A DNA stretch of 64,000 nucleotides, taken from Saprospiraceae bacterium (lineage in GTDB: Bacteria > Bacteroidota > Bacteroidia > Chitinophagales > Saprospiraceae). The notes under the pieces are model-generated. The model made no database searches. It was not told the DNA's origin and saw nothing but the letters and a program-made list of their open reading frames with translations. The stretch covers positions 1-64,000 of the forward strand of contig JAIXOO010000328.1 of the NCBI GenBank assembly GCA_027486765.1. The letters run 5' to 3'. How positions within the stretch are numbered: position 1 is the first letter of the stretch; each line of letters starts with the position of its first letter. A program made the translations under genes and the position numbers. This document shows, one piece after another, positions 8,428 to 17,895 of the stretch.

Positions 8428-10319
8428 TCCCTTTTCCTGCCACCAGCCCATTTAAGTTACTGCAACCCTATGAACAGGGGGATCAGCACATCTATTTTGG
8501 CCGGAAAGATGAAACACGACAGCTCACCGAAACACTCAAACGTAGTAAGTTTATATTGCTGTACGGCGCTTCGGGTACTGGCAAAACGAGCCTCATCCGC
8601 TGTGGCCTACCAGGAATGATTTCACCCCGCGATTGGTTGCCTGTTTTTGTGCGGCGCAACCACAATTTTATTGACTCCATAAAGGAAGCAGTAAATGAAC
8701 AATACCTCAAACATTACCAACTGCGCTTCCCTGGAAAAACACCAACACTTTCCGATAAGCTTCCTTTGCGCGAGCTCATCAAAGCCTTGTTTGGCATCGC
8801 TTATGTCCCAGTATACTTAATTTTGGATCAATTTGAGGAGATTTTCACCCTCGGTAAACTGAAAGAACAAAAGGCTTTTTTTGCTGCCCTCCAGGAACTC
8901 CGGCTTTTTGAGGAAGACCTATTTTGCAAACTGATCATTTCTACCCGCGAGGAATACATCGCCCATTTTTACCGCTACGAAAAATCTTTGCCCTTCTTGT
9001 TTGAATATCGCTTTCGGGTTGAAAAAATGCGGCAAAAGCAATTGAAAGAGGTAGTAACAAAAACCTTGGCCACCCCCTACCTTACTTATCCCGAATTTCG
9101 AATCGATAAAAATGCCCCGACTTTAATTCTGAACAACCTCCCAGATGACCGTTCAGAGATCGACTTAACTACCCTTCAGGTGTATTTGGATCGCCTGTAC
9201 CATCAAGATCTAAAAAGGATCAACGCAGGAGTGAATAGAGATCATATTCTATTTGATGATGCATTGATATTGGCCAACCAATTGCCCAATGTGCTGGCGG
9301 AATTTCTGGATCGGCAAGTTCATACCGTCAATCAGCGTATCGCTACTATTCTGCAAAAAGATAAAGCCCCCATTAGCGCATTACAGATCTTGTTCAAAAT
9401 GGTGACGCCTCAAGGGACCAAACAAAATCGTAGTGCTACTGAAATTTTTCAGGATTTGCAGCTTGGACGTACCACAATTAACCCTGAATTGCTGAACCAA
9501 TACCTGACTGAATTAGCTCAACCGGATATTCGTATCCTGGATCGGCTGCGTTTTGCCAAAACCGAGGAAGAACGATTTGAGATTGTCCACGATCGATTGG
9601 CAGAGCAGGTCTTTATCAAATTTAGTGCAGAAGAGAATGCACAACGAGAGGCTAAAGAAATCATTCAACTAAACCTGAAACGCCATACTCCAAAATCACC
9701 CGATTTTCTTAGTATTGGTGAGTTAGAGCTGATTAAAAAAAACCTGGAATTGAAGAGATTGGAGGATAATGCCAAAAAATTTATTGAGGCTAGTGAAACT
9801 TATCATGAGAATAAAAAAAGGCAACAACAGTGGATCAGCATTGGAGCGTGGGTTGCGGCCATTGTATTTGCTGGAGTAGCTGTATTTGCTTTTAGGCAAA
9901 CCGTTCAAATCAAAAATGAACAAGAAAAAACTATACAACAAAGAAATATTGCAGATTCAATTGCCAAGAAAGAGATTAGACAACGGTATTTTGCGGATTC
10001 TATTGCCAAAAATGAAAAGAGGCAGAGAAAAATTGCTGATTCTATTTCAGTGGTAAATATCCAAAAAGAAGCTGAAACCAGAATGGCGCTCTACAACTTT
10101 AAAAAGGAACAATTAGCGCGAAAAAAAGAACAATCGGCCAAAGCTAAACTCAATTTCGAAAACCTGGAGAAGGCAATTCGCGCATTTGTCAAACCTGGAT
10201 TTTGTGATCAGGCTAACAAAAATTTATCTGAGGCCAAAATACTTGCAAGTTCATACCCAGAGTTACTAGAGGATTTTGCTGAGTTGGAAAAACTTGTCCA
10301 AAATTGTAAACCCAACTAA
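8424..10319 (+). CDS. Membrane-anchored STAND NTPase with coiled-coil tail (nSTAND1-like)
   Basis: 631 residues. Entry motif SPFKLLQPYEQ and YFGRKDET, Walker A GASGTGKTS (48-56) and Walker B YLILDQFEEI. A basic segment (ENKKRQQQ) leads into one transmembrane helix at about 470-490, predicting the NTPase inside and the tail outside. The tail holds three 14-residue repeats built on QRxxADSIAK (about 505-546), likely a coiled coil, then a helical end with two Cys. Up to the membrane segment it parallels the protein at 1534, but the WD40 propeller is missing; the next gene, 12 bases on, supplies a secreted propeller. Inferred role: transmembrane switch relaying the state of that partner to the CHAT protease at 6586, with which it overlaps by 4 bases. 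Confidence 0.85.
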   Translation: MIPFPATSPFKLLQPYEQGDQHIYFGRKDETRQLTETLKRSKFILLYGASGTGKTSLIRCGLPGMISPRDWLPVFVRRNHNFIDSIKEAVNEQYLKHYQLRFPGKTPTLSDKLPLRELIKALFGIAYVPVYLILDQFEEIFTLGKLKEQKAFFAALQELRLFEEDLFCKLIISTREEYIAHFYRYEKSLPFLFEYRFRVEKMRQKQLKEVVTKTLATPYLTYPEFRIDKNAPTLILNNLPDDRSEIDLTTLQVYLDRLYHQDLKRINAGVNRDHILFDDALILANQLPNVLAEFLDRQVHTVNQRIATILQKDKAPISALQILFKMVTPQGTKQNRSATEIFQDLQLGRTTINPELLNQYLTELAQPDIRILDRLRFAKTEEERFEIVHDRLAEQVFIKFSAEENAQREAKEIIQLNLKRHTPKSPDFLSIGELELIKKNLELKRLEDNAKKFIEASETYHENKKRQQQWISIGAWVAAIVFAGVAVFAFRQTVQIKNEQEKTIQQRNIADSIAKKEIRQRYFADSIAKNEKRQRKIADSISVVNIQKEAETRMALYNFKKEQLARKKEQSAKAKLNFENLEKAIRAFVKPGFCDQANKNLSEAKILASSYPELLEDFAELEKLVQNCKPN

Positions 10320-10331
10320 TTCTACAAACTT

Positions 10332-12668
10332 ATGAAGATTGCTCTTGTGTTTACACTCTTGTTTTTAAGCCTTGCCCTGGAGGCCCAAACGGTACCTTGT
10401 GGCAAGGAATATACAGGAATGAAAGCACACTACTTAAAACTTTTCGCAGCAAAGGAGTATGAAAAAGCTAGAGATGCCCTGTTGGCAATCAAATACTGCC
10501 CTGAAGCAGATCAGCAATGGATCGAACAAGAGCTAACTAAAATAAGTGACGAGGGACCAAGGCTTGCGATGGAAAGTAAAGCCCGTTATTTGGTTTCGGA
10601 GGCGAAAAAATCGCTAGAAAAAGATGATAGCAGATTGGCATATTTGCTGAGCAAAGCTGCACTTCAGCAAGATTCGACCAATCATGAAGCAAAACAGATT
10701 TATGATACGATTTTACCCTACCTCGCCACTCGTCTCTATAAAAATGTTAATAATTTGATCGTTTCCAAAAACCATAGTGCGATAGCCTTTTTAAACAATA
10801 AAGATACAAGTGAGCAGGGTACACTGCATTTATTAGATTTGAATACCGATAAAGAGCTATTTTCTTTTCCTCAAAGCACCCATCCTCAGTTTAGCCCCGA
10901 TGGCTTGTATTTAATATTTTACTCGAATGCCAGTCAAACTGGAGGAACGCTTAATGTATTGCCCTTAGATTCAACAGGATTTTTACAGTCTTTTCCAAAT
11001 GCCAATTTTATTTATGAACATGCTGGCGAAAACCCCCTTGACCTTAGCCACTTTAGCCCGGATAATAAATATATTACGTTTTACACGAATTTTGACGGAA
11101 ATCAAAGAGCGCTAAACCTGTTAGAGTTAGGTAAAAATAAGCTACCACAAATCCTCACAAAAGAGGCTATCGAATTTTATTTCACTAAAGATGGAAAACT
11201 ACTTTTATTCTTTTCGGAATCTGAAGATGGCTTGGATAGTTTTAGTGTGTTTGATCTCGAGAAGAATATTTTGCTTAAATCTTTTAGGGGGAAAAATTTA
11301 CGCAAATCTTTTTGGAACCCAAGCTGGGACTCTGCTTTGAATTTCAAGGATAATTACATTGCTCTTTTTACGGATATTAAGGATGGTCAGGGGACACTCA
11401 ATATTTTAGATTTGAAGAAAAATTTAGAGCCTCGAATTTTTTTAGATGTCATTGTTTCCTCGCTCGAATTAAGTCAAAATTATAATTACATTACTTTCAG
11501 GCAAAAGAAGAGTAAGTTTAAAACAATCTCTAATTTCTTGGATATAGATGAAAATATACTTTTCCCATTACCTTTAATTAGAAGTGAATTTGCAAGGGAA
11601 AATGCTTTTAGCAACAACAAAAAATATTTTTCATTCACCAGTAATGAAACAAAAAATAAAAACATTCTTAACGTCTACCAATTAGGTGAAAATTTTAAAC
11701 ATTGGAAATTTAGAGATAGTGATTTTAATGCCATTCGCTTTAGCCCCAATAGTCAGTATTTTATTTTTACTGCCAATAAAAATCTGTTTAGGCACTTACA
11801 TGTGTTCTCTTTGGCCTCAAACGAGGTCTTTTCGGCTTTTCTTCATACAGAAATGTTAACTGATAGCATTAGCGTAAATAATCAATTTCCATACTTAATA
11901 AACAAGCCTAAAAGTAAACGAAAAATAATAAATATTTTGATGCTTAATAGGAAAGAAAAAATACAAGCAAATTCTATAATTGATGATCGCGTAGGAATAT
12001 ATCAAATGGATTTTACTTCAGATGAAAAATATGTTATTTATTATACGCAAAAAAAAGGTTTACCTACGACTTTGAATGTTTTACCTCTTGAAACTGGACT
12101 TGCATTTCGCTCTTTTCCAAATGCGAGTGTAAATGAATATTTTTACAATACTGAAAACCAGTTTTTTGCTTTTTTAACCGAGGCTGATGATACATCCTAT
12201 TTGAAAACACTTAGGCTAAATACAAGAGAAGAGCCCCAAATTATTACTGGATGTTATTTTTTTGCAAAAAATCAGAGCAACCCAAAATATTTTACATACT
12301 ATACAAACACCAACAAAACGCCCTTCTTGAACATCCTTTCATTGGAGACCAATCAGCCCACTATTTCTTTTCCCTATGCTTCTGAGGAGCGATTTAGCAA
12401 CGACAACCGTTTATTGTTATTCCAAAATACATCAAGAACTCAGCTAACTGCTTGGAATTTAGTAGAAAGAAAAGAGGAAACTCGATTCCGTACCATAGAA
12501 GGAGTTCAATCATTTGGACTATCCCAGTATAATGACCGGATTTATACAATGACTGGAATGGGCGTCCTCAAAGTACTAGACCTAAGCATCCACCCTGAAG
12601 ATCGTCGTAAACACTATGAGCTGCTACAATTTTCAACGGACGAGAAGCGCTCTTACGGTCTTGAATAA
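10332..12668 (+). CDS. Secreted beta-propeller protein with helical N-terminal repeats
   Basis: 778 residues. Signal peptide (hydrophobic residues about 3-17, cleavage near LEAQ), then a TPR-like helical segment (about 20-125), then many propeller-like strands with repeated xFSPDxxYxxFYTN signatures and the recurring element TLNVLPL. The order helical repeat then propeller matches what follows the membrane segment of the STAND protein at 1534, so this looks like the split-off outer half of that architecture. It lies 12 bases after the STAND gene at 8424 and is surely in the same operon. Inferred role: periplasmic or surface sensor for the membrane STAND. The stop codon directly abuts the stop of the convergent gene at 12669. 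The middle of the gene is visibly richer in A and T than its neighbours. Confidence 0.75.
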   Translation: MKIALVFTLLFLSLALEAQTVPCGKEYTGMKAHYLKLFAAKEYEKARDALLAIKYCPEADQQWIEQELTKISDEGPRLAMESKARYLVSEAKKSLEKDDSRLAYLLSKAALQQDSTNHEAKQIYDTILPYLATRLYKNVNNLIVSKNHSAIAFLNNKDTSEQGTLHLLDLNTDKELFSFPQSTHPQFSPDGLYLIFYSNASQTGGTLNVLPLDSTGFLQSFPNANFIYEHAGENPLDLSHFSPDNKYITFYTNFDGNQRALNLLELGKNKLPQILTKEAIEFYFTKDGKLLLFFSESEDGLDSFSVFDLEKNILLKSFRGKNLRKSFWNPSWDSALNFKDNYIALFTDIKDGQGTLNILDLKKNLEPRIFLDVIVSSLELSQNYNYITFRQKKSKFKTISNFLDIDENILFPLPLIRSEFARENAFSNNKKYFSFTSNETKNKNILNVYQLGENFKHWKFRDSDFNAIRFSPNSQYFIFTANKNLFRHLHVFSLASNEVFSAFLHTEMLTDSISVNNQFPYLINKPKSKRKIINILMLNRKEKIQANSIIDDRVGIYQMDFTSDEKYVIYYTQKKGLPTTLNVLPLETGLAFRSFPNASVNEYFYNTENQFFAFLTEADDTSYLKTLRLNTREEPQIITGCYFFAKNQSNPKYFTYYTNTNKTPFLNILSLETNQPTISFPYASEERFSNDNRLLLFQNTSRTQLTAWNLVERKEETRFRTIEGVQSFGLSQYNDRIYTMTGMGVLKVLDLSIHPEDRRKHYELLQFSTDEKRSYGLE

Positions 12669-15600
12669 TCATTTGTCATGGTAGGGAAAATGCCTTTCCA
12701 TCAACTCCTCCCATTGCCTCGCATCTTCATCATCAAATATTCCCCCATACTGCCGGAGTAAAGCTATGGATTCTTCGGACAAGTTAGAATTGGGGTGGAG
12801 ATTGCGGAAGTCACAGCCTTGGATGAAAAGGCCAGGGATGTTGGGGAGGGTTTGGAGGTTCTCGCCAGTTTGGGCATTCCATACTTTGGCGGTTTTATCC
12901 TCCGATCCACTTAAAATATAGCTTCCATCTGGGTTATAGGTCACAGTAGTGATTCCTTTGGTGTGGCCTGTCAGAGTCAATAGACAATGCCCAGTATGGG
13001 CATCCCATACTTTGGCTTCTTTATCACTCGATCCGCTTACAATGCAGCTTCCATCTGGGTTGTACGCCACACTCATGATTCCTTTACTGTGGCCTGTAAG
13101 GGTTAGTAAGCACTGCCCAGTATATGCATCCCATACTTTGGCAGTTTTGTCAAACGATCCAGTTACGATCTGACTTCCATCTGGATTATAAACTGCACTT
13201 GTGACTCCATTAGCATGGCCTGTAAGGGTCAATAAACACTGCCCCGTATGGGCATCCCATACTTTGGCGGTTTCGTCGAATGAGCTGGTGACGATGTGCT
13301 GCCCATCTGGATCATAGGCAGCCCTCCAAACATAGGTTGAATGGCCTTCTAAAGTTAAGAGAATTTTACCTGTTTTGGAATCTGTCACTTTAGCTGTCTT
13401 ATCAGAATATCTTGTTTTAACAATACGACTCCTATCTGGGCTATCGGCAATACTGGGAAAGTACGATCGCCCTTCCAAAATAAGTATGCATCGACCCTTA
13501 TAGACATCCCAAAACTTTACATTACCAGCACCTGAATTAAATGCTATTCTACTACCATCTGGGTTAAAAAAAACATCTATTAACTCACCTGTATATTCCC
13601 CTAAAGTCAATAGGGAGTTCCCTGTTTTAGAATCCCATATCTTAACTTTGTTGTCGACTCCTCCACTGATAATTCGGCTTCCATCTGGGCTAAAGGCAAC
13701 ACAGTTAATTCCGCTCGAATTGTTAGTCAAAAGACACTTGCCTGTTTGGGCATCCCATATCTTGGTTTCTGCCCGCGATCCACTGATAATTCGACTTCCA
13801 TCTGGGCTAAAGGCAACACTATTAATATTCTCTGAACACCCCATCAGTGTTAAAAGACACTGTCCTGTATGTGCATTCCATACCTTAACAGTTTTGTCCC
13901 ATGATCCACTGATAATGCGCTCTCCATCTGGACTAAAGGCAACACTATCAACAAAATTTGAATGCCCCGTCAATGTCAACAGACAGTGCCCCGCATATGC
14001 ATTCCATACCTTAACAGTTTTGTCCCATGATCCACTGACAATACGCGCTCCATCTGGGCTAAAAGCTACGCTGTGGTGCCCCATGCTGTGAATATCCATG
14101 GAAACCAATGTCAAAAGACATAGTCCTGTTCGTACATCCCATATCGTAACTGAATGCGATCCAATAACAATTCGTGTTCCATCTGGATTAAAAGCCATAC
14201 TATTGACACCGTCCAAATGCTCATTCAATGTTAAAAGACACTTTCCTGTACGTGTATCCCATACCCTAACAGTTTTGTCCAACGATCCACTGATAATTTG
14301 CTCCCCATCTGGGCTATAAGCCACACAATTGACAAAACTTGAATGCCCCTTCAATGTTAACAGACACTGTCCAGTCTGTGCATCCCATACTTTAATTGTT
14401 TCATCTTCTGATCCACTGATGATCTGATTTCCATCAGGGCTATATGAAACACATTTAATCACACTTAAATGCCCTTGAGAAAAAATATTTTCTTCTTTTA
14501 AGACTGTTCCAGAAAAATTACAGGGAAGATGCTCTCGTGAAGTACGAAGGCCATTCATTGAAAATTCTTGAAAATTCAACTTTCGTAAATCTGCCCCACT
14601 ATACTCACCACGCATTTCTTTCCAAAGTGTGAACAAATTCCAGATGGTATATCCTAGTTGATTCTCGTCAAAAACACCCCGACACTGTTCCAGCAATTTA
14701 GATAAATTATTCATTAGAAAGAATTCTCCCTTACTCCAGCGCCACATCTTTTCTGCCTCAATCCATTTTAATTTATTAGTATGCTCCCCCTCCAGCTCCC
14801 CCAGCATTTGCCGCACGTAAAAATCAAGTGGCCTCTGTTTGAATGTTTCAGGAAACACTTTTCGCTGTAATGCTATATGAATCTCATTTTGCACATAGCG
14901 AGCAGCAAAATAATCCCGAAAATTCTGGTGCAAAAAGCGATAACTGCCATTTTCCAGCACCAGCAGACATAACGCTTGACAACAAATCTGGTCAATGAGT
15001 ACCTCCAGTAGCTCCCAGTCTTCCTTCTGTTGTAGCGCTTCCCGACCCAGTTTCCGGAATTCTTTGAACACCTGAAAAAAATCGCGGCTGAGCAGCTTTT
15101 CATTTAGTCCTGCCAACAAGGGTAAGAGACCAGGACTTTGGCCTTGTTCCTCCTCTTTCAATGAAAACGCTCCAGCCTGTTGCATGACCCACCCCAGATA
15201 GGGCAACAAGTGTTCCAATACAAAGCGTTGCTTGAATTGCTCTGAGAGTAAGATGGCGTGATTCTCCTCGATCTTGATGCGTTGAATAGCCTCCACATTA
15301 AAAAGTAGTTCCCCTGTACTGGTAACTTCCTTTTTGAGTAGCCCCTTTTCAAGATATGTTTTAGGCAATTCACTCTGCGTTGCATAAATACTCAGCATCA
15401 TTGGGTTGCGGATCAGCTCCAACAATTTGGGGTCCCTTGGTAAGTCTTTTTGGAGGTACGCTTTGATTTGAGCATCACTCAAATTTTTTAGCGCAAGCAA
15501 ATGAAAGGATTGCCATTGGTAAGAATCCCGCAGGTCTGTACGTGAAGTCAACACTAATTGTACGCCTGGATAATCTTCTCGCACTTTTAAGCGATTGATT

Positions 15601-16787
15601 TCCATCAGCAGTTCGCTGCTGCTTGCTGTAACCTCATTTAGGCCATCCAGTAGCAAAAGCACCTTGGGCTGGGTTGGCTCAGTTGTATTGCTGGATGAGG
15701 CTTTCCCCAGTAAGTCAATGTCTACAGCTGCGTAGTGCGCCAGGATGTAATTGCGAATAAAATCTTTCCCGGAGTAGTTGTTGAATTCATTGAGCTGGAT
15801 AAATAGGGGAACACAAGTATGCCCCTCCCCTACCCCTAAAAAGTGTTTCCATAGATCCAGCAACGAAACGGTTTTGCCCATCCCCCCACTACCTACCAAC
15901 ATGACATGGGGGCAAACAGCATTCCACACCTCCTTGATGCTTTGCAAAAGGGATTGTGTTTGTCCATTCAGCTCAACATTGGCATCAATTAAGGCTCTGC
16001 CAGAAGTTTGAACGCCCTGAATACCCGCCAGAATGGCTTCATCAATTTTCAGGTGTTGAAAACGCCCACCCGAGCTAGTGAATAACTGGTATCGTTTCGA
16101 GGAAGCCTGGCGAAGTTGGTCAAGGGCTTCTAATTCCCTTTCCTTTTCCACCATACCGATGTGCCAGTCCAATACTGTTTCATCATGTACATAAAGCCCC
16201 CATGGAAAAATTGAACCTTCTCCGGTATCATCTAGGTCCAGCCCGCGGTATAATTCTTTGACAATGTCAATTTCAGCGTCATTTTTTACAAAAAGCGCAG
16301 CATCATCAAAAGCCTTACCGATGCTAAGTCCACTGGCTAAAGCGCTGTAAAAGCGCTCCGAAAACTGCGTAGCCCTCTCGTCACCAATTTTAGCATGGGT
16401 GGCGATGACGGCTTTGACGCCATTTTTTTGTAAAATATGGACTTGCTCGTGGTTCCCACAACCATTTAAAAAGGCCAGCTTAAGCTTTTTTTGTCGCCCC
16501 AGCACTCCGGCCAGACTTTCTGCCTTTAGGCTCCTATCCTTTAAGTCCAGCCCTTTTTGATCAGAATGCCCGCCGTAGTGAAAAATATAAATTCTATTGT
16601 CGTAAATGGCTAAGGAATCAAATAAGTCTTCCAGTTTTGTCTGGCCTATATTTTTGTATTCAATATCGCCTCGTCCATCCAAACCTTGCAGAGCACGCCT
16701 GATTTCTCCCTCCTCTTTTTCAAGCTGGAGTCGGTACTGTTCATCGTTCGCAAAGGCACATATAAATATTGGACGTTTACTGGACAT
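12669..16787 (-). CDS. CHAT-NACHT-WD40 single-chain protease switch
   Basis: 1372 residues from the Met at 16787; the frame is open to 16874 but MSSKRPIFICAFAND is the usual CHAT beginning. The CHAT domain (1-240) has His74 in IFHYGGHS and Cys110 in AFLNGCGN, so it is intact. The NACHT-type NTPase has Walker A GSGGMGKT (299-306) and Walker B LLLLDGLNEVT (about 375-385), followed by winged-helix and helical arms. About residues 774-1325 hold 13 recognisable WD40 repeats of about 42 residues (core KVWDAHTGQCLLTLTGH). One polypeptide therefore combines sensor propeller, NTPase switch and protease, the APAF1-like logic in which ligand binding to the propeller drives oligomerisation and protease activation. 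No membrane segment or signal peptide, so cytoplasmic. It is convergent with the previous operon with no gap, and divergent from the 17082 operon. Confidence 0.88.
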   Translation of the reverse strand: MSSKRPIFICAFANDEQYRLQLEKEEGEIRRALQGLDGRGDIEYKNIGQTKLEDLFDSLAIYDNRIYIFHYGGHSDQKGLDLKDRSLKAESLAGVLGRQKKLKLAFLNGCGNHEQVHILQKNGVKAVIATHAKIGDERATQFSERFYSALASGLSIGKAFDDAALFVKNDAEIDIVKELYRGLDLDDTGEGSIFPWGLYVHDETVLDWHIGMVEKERELEALDQLRQASSKRYQLFTSSGGRFQHLKIDEAILAGIQGVQTSGRALIDANVELNGQTQSLLQSIKEVWNAVCPHVMLVGSGGMGKTVSLLDLWKHFLGVGEGHTCVPLFIQLNEFNNYSGKDFIRNYILAHYAAVDIDLLGKASSSNTTEPTQPKVLLLLDGLNEVTASSSELLMEINRLKVREDYPGVQLVLTSRTDLRDSYQWQSFHLLALKNLSDAQIKAYLQKDLPRDPKLLELIRNPMMLSIYATQSELPKTYLEKGLLKKEVTSTGELLFNVEAIQRIKIEENHAILLSEQFKQRFVLEHLLPYLGWVMQQAGAFSLKEEEQGQSPGLLPLLAGLNEKLLSRDFFQVFKEFRKLGREALQQKEDWELLEVLIDQICCQALCLLVLENGSYRFLHQNFRDYFAARYVQNEIHIALQRKVFPETFKQRPLDFYVRQMLGELEGEHTNKLKWIEAEKMWRWSKGEFFLMNNLSKLLEQCRGVFDENQLGYTIWNLFTLWKEMRGEYSGADLRKLNFQEFSMNGLRTSREHLPCNFSGTVLKEENIFSQGHLSVIKCVSYSPDGNQIISGSEDETIKVWDAQTGQCLLTLKGHSSFVNCVAYSPDGEQIISGSLDKTVRVWDTRTGKCLLTLNEHLDGVNSMAFNPDGTRIVIGSHSVTIWDVRTGLCLLTLVSMDIHSMGHHSVAFSPDGARIVSGSWDKTVKVWNAYAGHCLLTLTGHSNFVDSVAFSPDGERIISGSWDKTVKVWNAHTGQCLLTLMGCSENINSVAFSPDGSRIISGSRAETKIWDAQTGKCLLTNNSSGINCVAFSPDGSRIISGGVDNKVKIWDSKTGNSLLTLGEYTGELIDVFFNPDGSRIAFNSGAGNVKFWDVYKGRCILILEGRSYFPSIADSPDRSRIVKTRYSDKTAKVTDSKTGKILLTLEGHSTYVWRAAYDPDGQHIVTSSFDETAKVWDAHTGQCLLTLTGHANGVTSAVYNPDGSQIVTGSFDKTAKVWDAYTGQCLLTLTGHSKGIMSVAYNPDGSCIVSGSSDKEAKVWDAHTGHCLLTLTGHTKGITTVTYNPDGSYILSGSEDKTAKVWNAQTGENLQTLPNIPGLFIQGCDFRNLHPNSNLSEESIALLRQYGGIFDDEDARQWEELMERHFPYHDK
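12860..14480 (-). repeat. Tandem ~126-base repeats encoding the WD40 blades
   Basis: Thirteen consecutive units encode the blades of the gene above. The units nearest the 3' end of the gene (about 12940-13330) share long near-identical DNA around CATCCCATACTTTGGC and GGCCTGTAAGGGT, more similar to each other than blade structure requires. This indicates recent duplication or gene conversion. Middle units (about 13330-13640) are diverged, with broken WD motifs (KVTDSKTGK, FWDVYKGR). Confidence 0.8.
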
Positions 16788-17081
16788 AGATATGATTCTC
16801 GTGACATCAGTGAAGTTAAGAAAATTTGCCAAAAGCCCGTACCTGATTTTATGAAAATATTTCCACTGACTCATTCCCCCCTTTCACTAATTATTAAGGT
16901 TATTCCACTCACTAGGTGTATTTTATTAAAAGAAAAACTTTATATTGCACATACAAAGATTCTAATAATCGGCACACCACTGTATTGCCGAATCCCAAAA
17001 TGGAAGAGGGAGCCAGAATTACAGGAACCAGATTATAAAGACGCATTTTTTGAATTTATCAACCCTTAATAAATAAATCTT

Positions 17082-17843
17082 ATGCCTAATTCACTTGCAA
17101 AATTGTACAACAAAGAGGTATTCAACCGCCTCAGGTATCATGGCACCTGGTTCCCAAACGATAAATGGCAATTGGGGGATATTGGGATAATCCGGGATGG
17201 GGTTTTTGAACACCAGGGGGAAAACCTGACCGATCATGATATTGATTTTGATATTGATGAAGGAGCAGTGAAAGCTGACGACAACATGTCTTTTTCTTCC
17301 ACAGGTACGAGCGAAACTAAAATTGAAGCCAATGCGACCCTTGATGGAGTAGGAAAAGCTCAGATTGAAATTAAATTCAACAGCGAATTCGGAGTACACT
17401 TCAAAACCAAGGAGTACAAAATTTCCCGCATAAAAAAACAGGGGGAGATCGCCGAAAAAATTAAAAACCTCTACAAAGAAAACCCCGAAAAATGGAAGAA
17501 CCGGGCCGTGATCATGGAATTGGTGCAAGTGGAATCTGGTTCCATCATCATTGCTCAAGATAAGGGCTCTGCTATCACCCTGAGCGGAAATGTAGACAAG
17601 GTAGCCCAACTGGACATTGCTGATGCCAAATTGGGGATCACCACCCTTAAGAAGACGGGGTCGATTATGGAGTTTTTGGCCAAGGATAAACTTACTCCAC
17701 TTTTCAAGATGGGTAAAGTATCGAAAGCCTGGTTCTTGGGGAATGTAGTAATCAAAGCCAAATCAGCAGATTCACCCCCCCCAGTGGGAGCTATTGAAGG
17801 TATAGACTTTATCCCTGATGCCTCGCTTGAAGATTTGGAATAG
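17082..17843 (+). CDS. Candidate gasdermin-like pore-forming effector (hypothetical)
   Basis: 253 residues, no signal peptide, no membrane helix, no Cys. I do not have a firm family match. What is seen: a short amphipathic N-terminus (SLAKLYNKEVFNRL), the segment LGDIGIIRDGVF, alternating polar/apolar strands (about 60-115), a basic helical stretch (about 125-155), a long strand pair beginning VIMELVQVESGSIIIAQDKG, and after position ~228 a Pro-rich linker (DSPPPVG) with an acidic tail of about 20 residues. Bacterial gasdermins are about this size, have this kind of beta-rich membrane-attack domain closed by a short C-terminal inhibitory tail, and are encoded beside caspase-like or CHAT proteases; here a caspase follows after 52 bases. 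Their usual N-terminal palmitoylated Cys is absent. The assignment rests on size, secondary-structure pattern and context and could be wrong; a non-pore partner protein is the alternative. Confidence 0.4.
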   Translation: MPNSLAKLYNKEVFNRLRYHGTWFPNDKWQLGDIGIIRDGVFEHQGENLTDHDIDFDIDEGAVKADDNMSFSSTGTSETKIEANATLDGVGKAQIEIKFNSEFGVHFKTKEYKISRIKKQGEIAEKIKNLYKENPEKWKNRAVIMELVQVESGSIIIAQDKGSAITLSGNVDKVAQLDIADAKLGITTLKKTGSIMEFLAKDKLTPLFKMGKVSKAWFLGNVVIKAKSADSPPPVGAIEGIDFIPDASLEDLE

Positions 17844-17852
17844 TTTATTAGG

Positions 17853-17884
17853 TTTCCTGCGTTGCAGATCTGCAACGCAGGAAA
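17853..17884. repeat. Perfect 32-base palindrome between candidate effector and caspase
   Basis: Half-site TTTCCTGCGTTGCAGA is followed directly by its exact reverse complement. It fills most of the 52-base gap between the stop at 17843 and the start at 17896. In RNA it would be a 14-16 bp stem with almost no loop; as DNA it is a dyad operator-like site. No T-run follows on the plus strand, so simple termination is not supported. It could tune the ratio of candidate effector to protease, or be a target-site scar. Confidence 0.75.
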
Positions 17885-17895
17885 AACAAAACAGC

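Noticed and set aside
12949-14319. Several plus-strand open frames across the WD40 region
   Set aside because: They are antisense shadows of the tandem WD40 repeats; their repeated LPSGL-type sequence mirrors the sense repeat.
12860-14480. CRISPR-like array
   Set aside because: The repeats are about 126 bases, contiguous and in frame with WD40 blades; there are no spacers and no cas genes.
17818-17895. Upstream start of the caspase gene
   Set aside because: It would read through the palindrome and overlap the previous gene; ATG 17896 directly precedes the first caspase strand.
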